This document shows positions 20,281 through 27,534 of a stretch of 39,124 nt of DNA, piece by piece. The DNA is taken from positions 1 to 39,124 of IMG/VR virus record IMGVR_UViG_3300020183_000200. The stretch is one strand, 5' to 3'. Positions within the stretch are counted from its first letter, which is position 1; every line of letters begins with the position of its first letter. This DNA comes from a virus. The translations under genes and the position numbers were made by a program. The notes under the pieces were generated by a model. The model did no database searches and was not told where the DNA came from. It saw nothing but the letters and a program-made list of their open reading frames with translations.

Positions 20281-20482
20281 CGGCCTCCAGTTCGGCGACG
20301 TGGTGGACGGCCTTGCGCAAGATGCTGTCTTTGAGTGCCAACTGCTCCAGCAGCGAGCAGCAGAGTTCGGCAACGCTGTTAGGTTCGGCTGAGATGTTGC
20401 TGCGTATGATGCGCTTGCCCTTTTCGATCTCGAAGGCGGCGGAGTCCGTGACCTCCGGGATGAACCACTTGGCTAGGGCCAT
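20111..20482 (-). CDS. Hypothetical protein, convergent with sigma gene
   Basis: About 123 residues from an ATG at 20482 (MALAKWFIPEVTDSAAFEIE). The centre (VAELCCSLLEQLALKDSIL, RKAVHHVAELEAVIALLP) is a strong helical pattern and the C-terminus is Pro/Ala-rich. It runs against the sigma gene and shares 170 bp with it; both frames look coding through most of the overlap. It would be the last gene of the minus-strand transcript after the endolysin. Function unknown. Confidence 0.45.
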   Translation of the reverse strand: MALAKWFIPEVTDSAAFEIEKGKRIIRSNISAEPNSVAELCCSLLEQLALKDSILRKAVHHVAELEAVIALLPTQVKAADPAPAPPQVFASGQTAASLPFPLRWMLRVYGYSIMPQSEAPPPD

Positions 20483-20522
20483 GGGGAACCTAGGGCGATG
20501 CGTGGCTCCACATAGGTTGCCT

Positions 20523-20690
20523 ATGGAGGCGGAAGAGCCGTCTGCCGAACTGGTGCGCACACCAGATGGGGACGTGTGGCGTGTGTGCGGGCTTAACTAC
20601 TGCACGGAGCACGCGCAGCGGTGGCAGGCCGAAGTCATGCACCAGTGCTTGCGCACCGCCAAGGGGCTGCCGGCTTCGCCGTTTCAGTAA
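20523..20690 (+). CDS. Small protein, unknown
   Basis: A 55-residue protein starting MEAEEPSAELVRTPDGDVWR, with VCGLNYCTEHAQRWQAEVMH in the middle. Two Cys and two His residues could bind a metal, but the spacing fits no family I know. The longer frame reaching 20277 is mainly a shadow of the minus-strand gene. It is convergent with the endolysin gene, overlapping its stop by 7 bp. Confidence 0.4.
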   Translation: MEAEEPSAELVRTPDGDVWRVCGLNYCTEHAQRWQAEVMHQCLRTAKGLPASPFQ

Positions 20691-21751
20691 TCCCAGACGA
20701 CCTTCGGTCGACCAGCGCGGATGCCGGTGTGGATGAAGCCCCTAGACGCACCCAAGCCGATGCTGTAGGGCCAGTTTTTGACGCACCAATCTTGGACAGT
20801 CTTAACGGGTACGCCTTGGATGTACCAGTCAACGGCGCCACACCCCGCCTTAAACAAGTGCTCCGAGTTCTGGGCGCCACCGACCGATTGGTTGACTGCT
20901 GGTGGCCGGTGACAGCTCGTGATGATCACTGGCTTGTTACCGAACTGTGCGCGGGCGTTCTCTAGGAAGGTGCAGAGTTCGGTGGCGATGTCACATTGAG
21001 CCTGTTTCGTAAACCGGCGGCGCTCCTCGTTCAGCGTCAGCTCGCCGTAGGCGATGTGGGGCGTGATGAGGGTGGAGAACGGCGAGGAGGGCGTGAACTT
21101 TGGTGCCGGTTGTTGCGGCACCCAGCTGGTGCCTGTGAACAACGCCACCTCAGCGGCGCGGCGGCGCTTGAGGCCAAGTAGGACCGCTTCACCAGCGCGG
21201 CACCACTTCGGCAGCTCCTCGCGCACGACGATGGCGGCAGCCTCACCAGCGTTGATGCGTTTGCGCAGGGTGCTGTCTTCAACTGCGCCTAGGCCTACGT
21301 TGTAGGCCCATGAGATCAATGCTGCCTGCTGATTGCCGCCGTAGTTAGCGGATGCTGGGATCAATTGATGCAGCCTTGCGGCATAGCGATGCACCTCAGC
21401 CTGCAACAGCTCATCAGCTAAATCTTGGCTGATCTTGTCACCCTCGCGCACAGGTGCGCCGTTGACGTTGGTTGCGCCCCAGCCAATGGTCCACACACCG
21501 GCAGGGCACTTGTAGGAAGTCAGCCTGCAGCCTTCCCAGGCTTTGATGATCTTCTCGGCTGAAGCCAGGTAGAGCGGCTCCGGCTTTTTACCGCCTTGGC
21601 TCCATGTGCGGAACCATGGTTGGCTTCTGTCGAGCAGGGAGGCATCCGCCTTCAGCATCGCCTCCTGAAGCTCGGTGATCGCTGCCATTTGGTGCGGCAG
21701 CCCGTGCTTGTAGAAGCGGAACAGATCAGATAGCCGTACTGGGTTGCTCAT
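20684..21751 (-). CDS. Endolysin: GH24 lysozyme fused to M15-type peptidase
   Basis: A 355-residue cell-wall hydrolase with two catalytic modules. Residues about 60-215 form a phage lysozyme with the Glu-8aa-Cys-5aa-Thr triad (Glu73, Cys82, Thr88, in AWEGCRLTSY ... GVWTIGWGAT), cutting the glycan strand. Residues about 245-355 form a peptidase M15/DUF882-like zinc module (SCHRPPAVNQSVGGAQNSEH, GAVDWYIQG, GFIHTGIR), cutting peptide stems. There is no signal peptide, so export depends on the holin. It follows two small membrane-associated genes and a helical gene with 4-bp overlaps, a compact lysis operon. Confidence 0.88.
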   Translation of the reverse strand: MSNPVRLSDLFRFYKHGLPHQMAAITELQEAMLKADASLLDRSQPWFRTWSQGGKKPEPLYLASAEKIIKAWEGCRLTSYKCPAGVWTIGWGATNVNGAPVREGDKISQDLADELLQAEVHRYAARLHQLIPASANYGGNQQAALISWAYNVGLGAVEDSTLRKRINAGEAAAIVVREELPKWCRAGEAVLLGLKRRRAAEVALFTGTSWVPQQPAPKFTPSSPFSTLITPHIAYGELTLNEERRRFTKQAQCDIATELCTFLENARAQFGNKPVIITSCHRPPAVNQSVGGAQNSEHLFKAGCGAVDWYIQGVPVKTVQDWCVKNWPYSIGLGASRGFIHTGIRAGRPKVVWDY

Positions 21752-22017
21752 CGCTTGAAGTTGCGCAGTGCTGCCCGCAGCGGGTCGTAGAGGCCCAGAA
21801 CCGCCTCGATCTGGGTTTCGGTGGCGCGATGGTCAGTAGCCGATGCAATGGCTTGCGCCACCACCGACTCCACCACCATCGGCGCCGGCTTCATGCTCAG
21901 CACCTGGGGCAGGTCAGCGTCGAGGCGCTCATACACCTTGGGCAAAGCGCGGCGTAGGGCCTCGTCCATCGCTGCTTTTAGCAGCGCTTTGGCAAGGCGA
22001 ATCAGCAGAGTTTTCAT
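21748..22017 (-). CDS. Lysis-cassette helical protein, unknown
   Basis: An 89-residue protein starting MKTLLIRLAKALLKAAMDEA, with a basic amphipathic N-terminal helix and a second helical part (VVAQAIASATDHR, AVLGLYDPLRAAL). It lies between the holin-like gene and the endolysin with 4-bp overlaps on both sides. The amphipathic helix could associate with membrane, but there is no clear transmembrane span. It may be a spanin-like or holin-modulating factor; this is a guess from position. Confidence 0.5.
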   Translation of the reverse strand: MKTLLIRLAKALLKAAMDEALRRALPKVYERLDADLPQVLSMKPAPMVVESVVAQAIASATDHRATETQIEAVLGLYDPLRAALRNFKR

Positions 22018-22214
22018 GGTGCGGGAGACGATTTGACGAGGATGGCCAGCAGCGCAGCAGGTGCAGCTGTCACTGAGCCTTCAAGGCGTCCGCGACTGTT
22101 GTCACATTCGCCAGGGCGCTTGAGTTCGCAGTTGATCAAGTCACCAGCGAACAGGCCAATGCCGCTGGCGTAGAAGCCCACCACTGCGCGGATGATGAAG
22201 CTGCGCTCATTCAT
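22014..22214 (-). CDS. Holin-like small membrane protein
   Basis: About 66 residues from the ATG at 22214 (MNERSFIIRAVVGFYASGIG). It has a hydrophobic N-terminal span up to about residue 25, a polar loop with CELKRPGECDNSRGRLEG, and a second short span TAAPAALLAILVKS. Two spans and a charged loop fit a class II holin. The ATG overlaps the previous gene's stop; the longer frame from 22256 starts inside that gene and is less likely. Confidence 0.6.
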   Translation of the reverse strand: MNERSFIIRAVVGFYASGIGLFAGDLINCELKRPGECDNSRGRLEGSVTAAPAALLAILVKSSPAP

Positions 22215-22437
22215 TAGAGCCTTTCTCCAGTCTGCGAATGCGCCCTTCGTGATCATCTAAAACTTCTTCCAACCGCTCCACATCACGGCTAAGCTCCACG
22301 CGCATGGAGCTGATCTGATCCACGACCTGTTGCAGGCCTTTCTCAAGTGCCACGCGCATTCCGGCGTGTTCGGTGCTCAACCTCCAAAGGGTGCCGACGA
22401 TGGCAACGACGCCCGCAACGGCTAAGGATTCGACCAC
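22207..22437 (-). CDS. XhlA-like membrane-anchored coiled-coil protein
   Basis: A 76-residue protein with an N-terminal transmembrane helix (LAVAGVVAIVGTLW) followed by a heptad-patterned coiled coil (VVDQISSMRVELSRDVERLE, DDHEGRIRRLEKG). The topology matches XhlA-type lysis proteins and other holin partners. It is the first gene of the lysis cassette and follows the terminator at 22479-22506, so it needs its own promoter or read-through. Confidence 0.6.
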   Translation of the reverse strand: MVESLAVAGVVAIVGTLWRLSTEHAGMRVALEKGLQQVVDQISSMRVELSRDVERLEEVLDDHEGRIRRLEKGSNE

Positions 22438-22478
22438 TGGAGCAGAAAAGCTTCGCGCTCTTTAAGCTGCCTGCCATG

Positions 22479-22506
22479 AAAAAGCCCCCGCATTGCTGCA
22501 GGGGCC
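22479..22506 (-). terminator. Intrinsic terminator after the capsid block
   Basis: On the minus strand GGCCCC/GGGGGC forms a stem around a 12-nt loop (22484-22505) and is followed by five T residues (22479-22483). It lies 19 bp after the stop of the 22525-22719 gene and about 40 bp before the XhlA-like start, so it separates structural from lysis transcription. Confidence 0.7.
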
Positions 22507-22524
22507 AGATCCCACTTTTCCCCC

Positions 22525-22719
22525 TTAGGCGGTTTCCTTTGAGTCTTCAGTCGAACTTGCCTTGCGTCGCCCTGAGGTTTTGGCAACCACTTCTTTGCGC
22601 TCTTCAGCGCTTAAAGTCCAGCCATTGCTCAAGGCTTCCATCAGCTCCAGCCGGCTAGGGGCCAGATAAGTGGCCCCCGTTTCCGGGTGGTTGAGAGTGA
22701 TGGGATAGGCCGACATCAC
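22525..22719 (-). CDS. Small virion-associated protein, unknown
   Basis: A 64-residue protein starting MMSAYPITLNHPETGATYLA (an ATG three bases on is an equal start) and ending in a Lys/Arg/Ser/Glu-rich tail. The beginning is beta-like, the middle helical (SRLELMEALSNGW). It overlaps the decoration-like gene by 4 bp and is followed by a strong terminator. Possibly a minor head component; unproven. Confidence 0.5.
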   Translation of the reverse strand: MMSAYPITLNHPETGATYLAPSRLELMEALSNGWTLSAEERKEVVAKTSGRRKASSTEDSKETA

Positions 22720-23120
22720 TTGAAGATGTAGGCCACGGCAGTGGCAGTACCAGGGCTGCCGGTTTTGGTCAGCACGCCACGAACCGTTGTGGCACGACCG
22801 CCCAGACGGTGGGTCACCTCAGCGCCAGAAAACGGCACCTCAATGGTCTTGGCAGTGTTGGGAAGCACCACCGACTCAATCGCCACATAGGAGCCCGAGG
22901 CGGTTTTCGCCTCAAAGGTTACGGTCCACTCAGCAGTGCCAGCGGTGTAAGAGCTGTAACCCTGAGAAGCGATAACCACTTTGCCAACGTCAATTGACGA
23001 GGCATCAAACGTCACTGCATCACCGTTGGTGGTGGCAGAGACAGCGCTAACGGACAGCAGTTGAAGCACAGCGTCGCGCAGGTAACCCCGCCGATCGCTC
23101 ATTCCAGTTGCAACAGGCAT
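22716..23120 (-). CDS. Capsid decoration/stabiliser-like protein
   Basis: A 134-residue beta-rich protein following the major capsid gene by 33 bp. It starts MPVATGMSDRRGYLRDAVLQ and then runs as a small beta sandwich with many Thr, Ser and Val residues. A small beta protein immediately behind a capsid gene is often a decoration (cement) protein or head fibre, though these are diverse in sequence. An internal ATG (MSDRRGYLRD, six codons in) is an alternative start. Confidence 0.55.
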   Translation of the reverse strand: MPVATGMSDRRGYLRDAVLQLLSVSAVSATTNGDAVTFDASSIDVGKVVIASQGYSSYTAGTAEWTVTFEAKTASGSYVAIESVVLPNTAKTIEVPFSGAEVTHRLGGRATTVRGVLTKTGSPGTATAVAYIFK

Positions 23121-23153
23121 TAGTCAATCCTCAATGAGGTGGAAAAGAACAGA

Positions 23154-24083
23154 TCAAGCGGCAACCGCAGCATTGGTGACACCAGCCAGACGGGCAATCG
23201 CCTGAGGGTGGAACACCGCCATGCCGAGATAGGCCTCAACGCGGATCCGACGCACCGGCTTGGTGTCGATCTCGCCCAGGTCACGCACCCCGATGCCACC
23301 GTTGGTGATCAAGGTGGCGCCATTCACGCCAGCTGCCACGCAGTAGACGGAGCTGCAGACGCTGCTGCTGCCACGGGTTTCGTTGAAGTCCAGGATTTGA
23401 GCCCCGGTCTCGTCGTAATCCACATCGATGATGGGGACACCGTTGTAGGAATACTGCTGACGACCCAGGGCATCCTGGCCGTACTGCAGATTTCCAACAG
23501 CAGAAGCCACGCGGTTAGCAGCCGAAAGGCGACGACGCAGCGCACGGTTCATAATCAGCACAGGGCTGCCCACGGTTTCGTCTACCGCATCGATCAGCTC
23601 TTCAAGAGCAGCAAGGCTCAGGCCTGCGCCATTGTCAGCGTTGAAAATCAGCTGAGAGGAACCGCTAGGGATCCGTGCCTGCAGACCATCGAACTCGTTG
23701 ACGTTGGTGGTGGAGTCGCCCTTGATCAGGGTCTTCTCCAGCTTCAGGCGAGCGGCCTTCACCTTCATCGCCACTTGAGCGGTGCGGATTTCAGGGCCTT
23801 GCATGGCCTCAAGTGCCAGGTCGATGTCCACATCGCCACCAAAGATCTTGAGCGCTTCGGATTGGGGATTGATGATCCCGGTGGACTCGCTGTAGGCCTC
23901 GTTCACACCACGAAAGCCGATCCCAGGCAGGGTCTGCTCTTGGTTGTAGTGGATGCCGGTGCCAGCAACGGTGAGCTGGGGCATAGCTGCATAGAGCTTG
24001 CCCTCGCGGAAGATGTCAACGATTCCCGCTTTGAGGGAATCCTGCCGGCCAAGCTTGCCGGCCTCAACGGTAGTGAGTGCCAC
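23154..24083 (-). CDS. Major capsid protein, HK97 fold
   Basis: A 309-residue protein from a GTG at 24083 (ALTTVEAGKLGRQDSLKAGI). It reads as an HK97-fold capsid subunit: N-terminal arm, E-loop-like region QTLPGIGFRGVNEAYSESTG, long spine helix region (RTAQVAMKVKAARLKLEK), P-domain segments with LEELIDAVDETVGSPVLIMN, and C-terminal A-domain strands (RIRVEAYLGMAVFHPQAIAR). There is no obvious N-terminal delta domain; a separate scaffold-like gene exists at 29416. Its location after the tail fibres and not next to portal/MuF is unusual. The N-terminus lacks a strong ribosome-binding site. Confidence 0.85.
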   Translation of the reverse strand: MALTTVEAGKLGRQDSLKAGIVDIFREGKLYAAMPQLTVAGTGIHYNQEQTLPGIGFRGVNEAYSESTGIINPQSEALKIFGGDVDIDLALEAMQGPEIRTAQVAMKVKAARLKLEKTLIKGDSTTNVNEFDGLQARIPSGSSQLIFNADNGAGLSLAALEELIDAVDETVGSPVLIMNRALRRRLSAANRVASAVGNLQYGQDALGRQQYSYNGVPIIDVDYDETGAQILDFNETRGSSSVCSSVYCVAAGVNGATLITNGGIGVRDLGEIDTKPVRRIRVEAYLGMAVFHPQAIARLAGVTNAAVAA

Positions 24084-24162
24084 GGTTCAGAAAGATTGTG
24101 TGGAAGGTGTCTGCTGGCTTCGCGCCACAAGACAGGCCCCACATCGCGTGAAAGCCGTTCTA

Positions 24163-24288
24163 TTAGTTGCCAGGCCGATACGGCTTCGCCAGTTGCTTGT
24201 GCTCGTCAATCAGACCAGCCTTTTGAAAGAACCGGCGGGCGTGAGCAGGGTCTTTGTGCCGCTCCAGGAATGCGTTGACTTGAATCAG
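24163..24288 (-). CDS. Short unannotated frame, 41 residues, possible CTG start or frameshift product
   Basis: The interval between the fibre-assembly gene and the capsid gene translates, in the -1 phase relative to the upstream gene, as a natural-looking helical peptide: IQVNAFLERHKDPAHARR, then FFQKAGLIDEHKQLAKPYRP. No ATG, GTG or TTG precedes it; a CTG at 24288 overlaps the upstream stop (CTGA). It may be a coupled non-canonical start, a frameshift extension of the 24285 gene, or a decayed fragment. The remaining bases 24084-24162 hold nothing else I can recognise. Confidence 0.4.
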   Translation of the reverse strand: MIQVNAFLERHKDPAHARRFFQKAGLIDEHKQLAKPYRPGN

Positions 24289-24767
24289 GTTTCTTGCTCA
24301 GGATCAGGCGCAACCCCCTGTCCCTCAGGTTCCGGCCCCCAGGCGCTGTACTCAGGGCTGGTGACGTAGGCCGCCAGCTCGGCGGTATCAGCCGTGGCGG
24401 CAATGGCGGTGATCTTCTCGCCGGTCTGCAGGCGATAGAGCTGACGCAGTTCCTTGACGGCTGGATCCATGACCGTGCCGTTGTCAGCCTCGCGCACCAC
24501 CATCCAGTCGGTAGGCGTTAGCAACGTGCACGCGGTGGTGCGGGTTTGTTGGGTCCACTGCTCGACCAGCTGAGCGTGGTCCTTGGGCAAGCCTGGTTCC
24601 CAGTAAAAACGCTGGTCATACGGCTCGGGGTCAGCCACCTCGGTGATGCCAATGGCGGCACGTTCTTCAGGCGTGGCAAGCCTGAGCCAGTTACTGGGGT
24701 ACTGCGTTCCGTCCGCCGTGGTGAACGCTACGTCCGGTGAAAGTGGCTTGCCGTTAAGAATAAACAT
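24285..24767 (-). CDS. Tail-fibre assembly/accessory-like protein
   Basis: A 160-residue protein starting MFILNGKPLSPDVAFTTADG, continuing YPSNWLRLATPEERAAIGIT and DPEPYDQRFYW, with a helical C-terminal half (AVKELRQLYRLQTGEKITAI). This pattern is common in phage proteins encoded next to tail fibres, with tail-fibre assembly or DUF4376-like C-termini. It lies between the fibre cluster and the capsid gene, consistent with being the chaperone of the fibre set. Assignment moderate. Confidence 0.6.
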   Translation of the reverse strand: MFILNGKPLSPDVAFTTADGTQYPSNWLRLATPEERAAIGITEVADPEPYDQRFYWEPGLPKDHAQLVEQWTQQTRTTACTLLTPTDWMVVREADNGTVMDPAVKELRQLYRLQTGEKITAIAATADTAELAAYVTSPEYSAWGPEPEGQGVAPDPEQET

Positions 24768-24816
24768 GGGTCTAAGGCGTTAGTTGAAGTTTAGGCAGGG
24801 TGGCTAGGCTTGTTCA

Positions 24817-25194
24817 CTACTCACACAGCTCAGGTGCTAATACCCAACTTGTAGTTCCTTCATCCCACACATAAATTTTACCGTCAGTTGGATAAGGTAC
24901 AGGCGAGTCCCAGCGACAGGTATCCTCATTTAAAACCCAAGACGCATAAGGTTTTGGCGGAACAAAAGCGTTGCGGCATGGATCAAAACTATATCCAACG
25001 CCTGCATAATTTTTATAAATGCGTCCATTGTAACTGGTTTGAATCCACTTGGTGTGCTCACCGTAAAGGCTTTGGCAAAATTGTTCACCAAGCCAGTCGC
25101 ATTCAACTCCTAAATTGTTTTTTAAGACATCGTTATTTACCACAATAACTTGTTCTACAATCCAGTTTTTGTTTACCCGTGCGAAGTGTGCCAT
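24817..25194 (-). CDS. Cyanophage-type conserved virion protein
   Basis: A 125-residue protein: MAHFARVNKNWIVEQVIVVN, then GRIYKNYAGVGYSFDPCRNA, PKPYASWVLNEDTCRWDSPV and YPTDGKIYVWDEGTTSWV. I recognise this layout from a widespread protein of marine T4-like and other cyanophages, of unknown or fibre-associated function. Its DNA is clearly richer in A/T than neighbouring genes, a sign of acquisition. The start abuts the stop of the glycine-rich gene. Recognition is from memory of the family, not a search. Confidence 0.65.
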   Translation of the reverse strand: MAHFARVNKNWIVEQVIVVNNDVLKNNLGVECDWLGEQFCQSLYGEHTKWIQTSYNGRIYKNYAGVGYSFDPCRNAFVPPKPYASWVLNEDTCRWDSPVPYPTDGKIYVWDEGTTSWVLAPELCE

Positions 25195-26072
25195 TAGAAA
25201 ATAATGCTCCCAGATGAAGTAAATGTATAGATACGATAACCACCTGTGACGGTAATCGTCGGACTGCCTGTGGTGGTTGCTGCGGCATAAGTATCTGCAT
25301 AACGGATGATTACAATCCCAGAACCACCGGCACCACCTGCAGCAGGAATAACGCCATCTTGCCCCCCAGCGCCGCCGCCGCCGCCGCCTGTGTTAGCAGT
25401 GCCAGCCGTTCCATTTCTGGTAGACGTGCTCGAAAAGGCTCCGCCAGCGCCGCCGCCGCCAGTTCCTCCTGAACCTGCAGAAGCAGTGGTATGAACACCA
25501 CCGCCGCCGCCACCTGCTCGTGTTACAGAGGATCCCGTGATAGAAGAAGCTGTGCCTGCTCCACCAGCACCTCCTTGAGAACCTGCGCTCACACCTCCAG
25601 AGCTTGCGCCGCCACCGCCGGCACCCCATTTATTGCCTGAATTGCCAGAGCCACCATTTGTTCCTTGTGCAGGGGAAGTATTGGGAGTATTTCCTGTGCC
25701 AGAGGTTGTTTTAACGCCACCGCCACCACCGCCGGATCCGCCACTGCCGGCAGTAGCTCCTGGATTTCCACCGCTGCCAAAACCGCCGCCTGCAGCAATG
25801 GTGGAGTTAAATTCTGAATCAGAACCTTTTGTGGCATCTGCTGGAGAACCAGCTGTTGTACCACCAGCGCCACCACCACCAACTGTAACTGTATATGTGG
25901 TTCCTGTAGTTAAAGATTGAGACGTCAGTTCTCTATAACCACCTGCACCGCCGCCACCTCCGCAAGCATGACCACCTCCGCCACCACCACCTGCAACAAC
26001 TAGGTAGTCAACAGTAATTGGCTTGGCAGTTGACGCTAACAATAATGCAATAGCACTTCCTGGAATGCTCAT
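25194..26072 (-). CDS. Glycine-rich tail-fibre tip adhesin
   Basis: A 292-residue protein with many runs of six to eight glycines between short polar loops (for example VVAGGGGGGGHACGGGGGAG). A terminal beta region ends SGIVIIRYADTY and TITVTGGYRIYTFTSSGSI. Such poly-Gly motifs can fold as a polyglycine-II sandwich, as in the gp38-type adhesins of some T-even phages, and glycine-rich domains are frequent in cyanophage fibres. The variable loops between Gly runs would set host receptor specificity. It overlaps the 39-residue gene upstream by 4 bp. The A/T-rich synonymous choice differs from the backbone. Confidence 0.75.
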   Translation of the reverse strand: MSIPGSAIALLLASTAKPITVDYLVVAGGGGGGGHACGGGGGAGGYRELTSQSLTTGTTYTVTVGGGGAGGTTAGSPADATKGSDSEFNSTIAAGGGFGSGGNPGATAGSGGSGGGGGGVKTTSGTGNTPNTSPAQGTNGGSGNSGNKWGAGGGGASSGGVSAGSQGGAGGAGTASSITGSSVTRAGGGGGGVHTTASAGSGGTGGGGAGGAFSSTSTRNGTAGTANTGGGGGGAGGQDGVIPAAGGAGGSGIVIIRYADTYAAATTTGSPTITVTGGYRIYTFTSSGSIIF

Positions 26073-26188
26073 GGTGCAACCTCCAACTTATTTTGAATAC
26101 TGCCGTTGAATTTCAGCGAACGTTCGATCTTGTACTGCGGTGTTCCGCCAGCAGCAAGCAGGTTATTGACGCTTCCAGGTACTCCCAT
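26069..26188 (-). pseudogene. Truncated N-terminus of a LamG-type tail fibre
   Basis: A 39-residue frame starting MGVPGSVNNLLAAGG, followed by YKIERSLKFNGS and ending LEVAP. In many cyanophage LamG-domain fibres the protein begins with 'M.VPGS...LLL' and an 'IERSLRFN' strand before the jelly roll. Here the sequence stops right after that strand. It is either a remnant left by replacement of a fibre module with the glycine-rich gene that overlaps its 3' end, or a functional mini-adapter. Confidence 0.5.
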
Positions 26189-26190
26189 GA

Positions 26191-26664
26191 TTAGCCCAGG
26201 TTGGTAATCAGAGTAGCCGTGATTGCAGTCGTGGACTGAACTGAGTACACCAAGCAATCTCGGGCACTGGCGGTAGTCGTAAGCGTCGGCGCGGTTCCTC
26301 CGGTAAAGTCCCACGCACTGCCATACGCTAGCGTTCTACTTCCTGTGCCATCTTGCGTAATCCAAATCGCTCCTGACTGCCCAGCCACCAAGTTGGTTGG
26401 GTTGGCAAGTGTTCTCGATCCACCGAGCGTGACCGAAAAATTATTTGCCAGGCTGAAATCTGCGGTGATCGTGGCGGCATCGGTCAACGCCGTGATCGCC
26501 CCACGCTGCGCTGCCGTGTAGGTCTGCGTTACGTCCGTCTTGGCGGTGTCGGCGTCATAGGCCTGGACGCTGACGCCAATCGCCGCATCGTTTAGCAGGT
26601 CATCGACATCCACCACCTGAGTGCTGGACTGGAGCTGATCAACCTTGACTTTTCCGAAGGCCAT
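26191..26664 (-). CDS. Tail-fibre module protein
   Basis: A 157-residue protein: MAFGKVKVDQLQSSTQVVDV, then QAYDADTAKTDVTQTYTAAQ, and a beta-rich C-terminal domain with SLANNFSVTLGGSRTLANPT, AGQSGAIWITQDGTGSRTLA and ATLITNLG. The last domain occurs in many phage fibres and side-tail proteins. It stands third in a run of short fibre genes overlapping or abutting one another, suggesting that the fibre is built from several separate chains. Confidence 0.65.
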   Translation of the reverse strand: MAFGKVKVDQLQSSTQVVDVDDLLNDAAIGVSVQAYDADTAKTDVTQTYTAAQRGAITALTDAATITADFSLANNFSVTLGGSRTLANPTNLVAGQSGAIWITQDGTGSRTLAYGSAWDFTGGTAPTLTTTASARDCLVYSVQSTTAITATLITNLG

Positions 26665-26969
26665 TAGAAAACCACCCAGGTAGCGTTTGCAGGAACGGTC
26701 ACTGCGTAAGTGGCAGCAACCTCAACCGGGCCAACGGAGACCCCGTTGAAGCCGGTGCTAAGCGTCAGGTTGGCGCTGATCACCTGAGCGGTTTCAGCGA
26801 TTGGCTTGCTGCCCCCGCCAATCTCAACGATGCTCTCGGCGCCGTCGTTCTTCTTAAAAAACGCCTTCCCGTCGTAGGTGTTGAGCGCAAGTTCGCCCAA
26901 CGCCAGGTCGCTGGTCGTTGGAACCTTGCCGGGCACGGCGCTGCGTTTGATCTTGATTGTTTGTGCCAT
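26664..26969 (-). CDS. Tail-fibre module with short attachment domain
   Basis: A 101-residue protein starting MAQTIKIKRSAVPGKVPTTS, then LALGELALNTYDGKAFFKK, the N-terminal attachment motif common to phage fibres and to the major tropism determinant N-terminus. The second half is beta-rich and ends ATWVVF. It abuts the next module. It is much shorter than a full fibre, so the receptor-binding part is probably supplied by neighbouring chains. Confidence 0.6.
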   Translation of the reverse strand: MAQTIKIKRSAVPGKVPTTSDLALGELALNTYDGKAFFKKNDGAESIVEIGGGSKPIAETAQVISANLTLSTGFNGVSVGPVEVAATYAVTVPANATWVVF

Positions 26970-27037
26970 GTGGCTTCCCGTTGGTTGCTATAAAGCTGGA
27001 ATCAGTTCAAGTCGGCTGGTTTAATGCCCTTCAGGCA

Positions 27038-27493
27038 TCAGAACGTGCCGCCATCCACCACTTCCACCGAAATGGTGACAAAACCATTGCCGGCGTCCTT
27101 GATCCAGCTCAGGCTGCTGTTAAGGCGGATCACGCCATCGGTGCCGTCAGTGCCGTAGATGTAACCGGCGGTGCCGCCGCTCACGATCGCCACCTTCTCG
27201 TCAGTGTCGCTGTCGGGGATGTTGAGCGCTGTTTTGAAGCTGTTAAAGGTGATCTTCTTTTCTTTCTGGCCGCTGCTCTCGCTGGCATCGTGGATGAGGA
27301 TCAGATCCTCGGCGCCGCTGATTGCGCTGAGAGTGGTCAGGTCATCAACAGCAGGCACCACCGTCAGCTTGGTGGTGGCATTGGTGGCGACGTGAAGCGT
27401 TCCGCGATCGGTGGTGATGTGCGGCTCACCGGCCAACATCCCGGTGGTTGGCAGATTGGTCTTAAGACCCCGCTTGAGCTGGAGGCGTGCCAT
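27038..27493 (-). CDS. Tail-fibre module protein
   Basis: A 151-residue protein starting MARLQLKRGLKTNLPTTGML with AGEPHITTDRGTLHVATNA, again the 'KRG...LPTTG...GEPH.TTD.GTLHVA' attachment motif of phage fibres. The body has AISGAEDLILIHDASESSGQ, and the C-terminus reads SVEVVDGGTF. The last residues (VDGGTF) also close the neighbouring 27535-28200 protein, so both may end in the same interaction peptide. Confidence 0.6.
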   Translation of the reverse strand: MARLQLKRGLKTNLPTTGMLAGEPHITTDRGTLHVATNATTKLTVVPAVDDLTTLSAISGAEDLILIHDASESSGQKEKKITFNSFKTALNIPDSDTDEKVAIVSGGTAGYIYGTDGTDGVIRLNSSLSWIKDAGNGFVTISVEVVDGGTF

Positions 27494-27534
27494 TAGGTCA
27501 CGGTGAGCGTTGGCCTAACTTGCCCGCCCTAGCG

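Noticed and set aside
23139-24278. Plus-strand open frame of 379 codons opposite the capsid gene
   Set aside because: It shows no domain and is a phase shadow of the capsid gene, a common effect in GC-rich DNA.
25306-25920. Proline-rich plus-strand frames (PPPPP runs)
   Set aside because: They are the complement of the poly-glycine codons of the fibre-tip gene.
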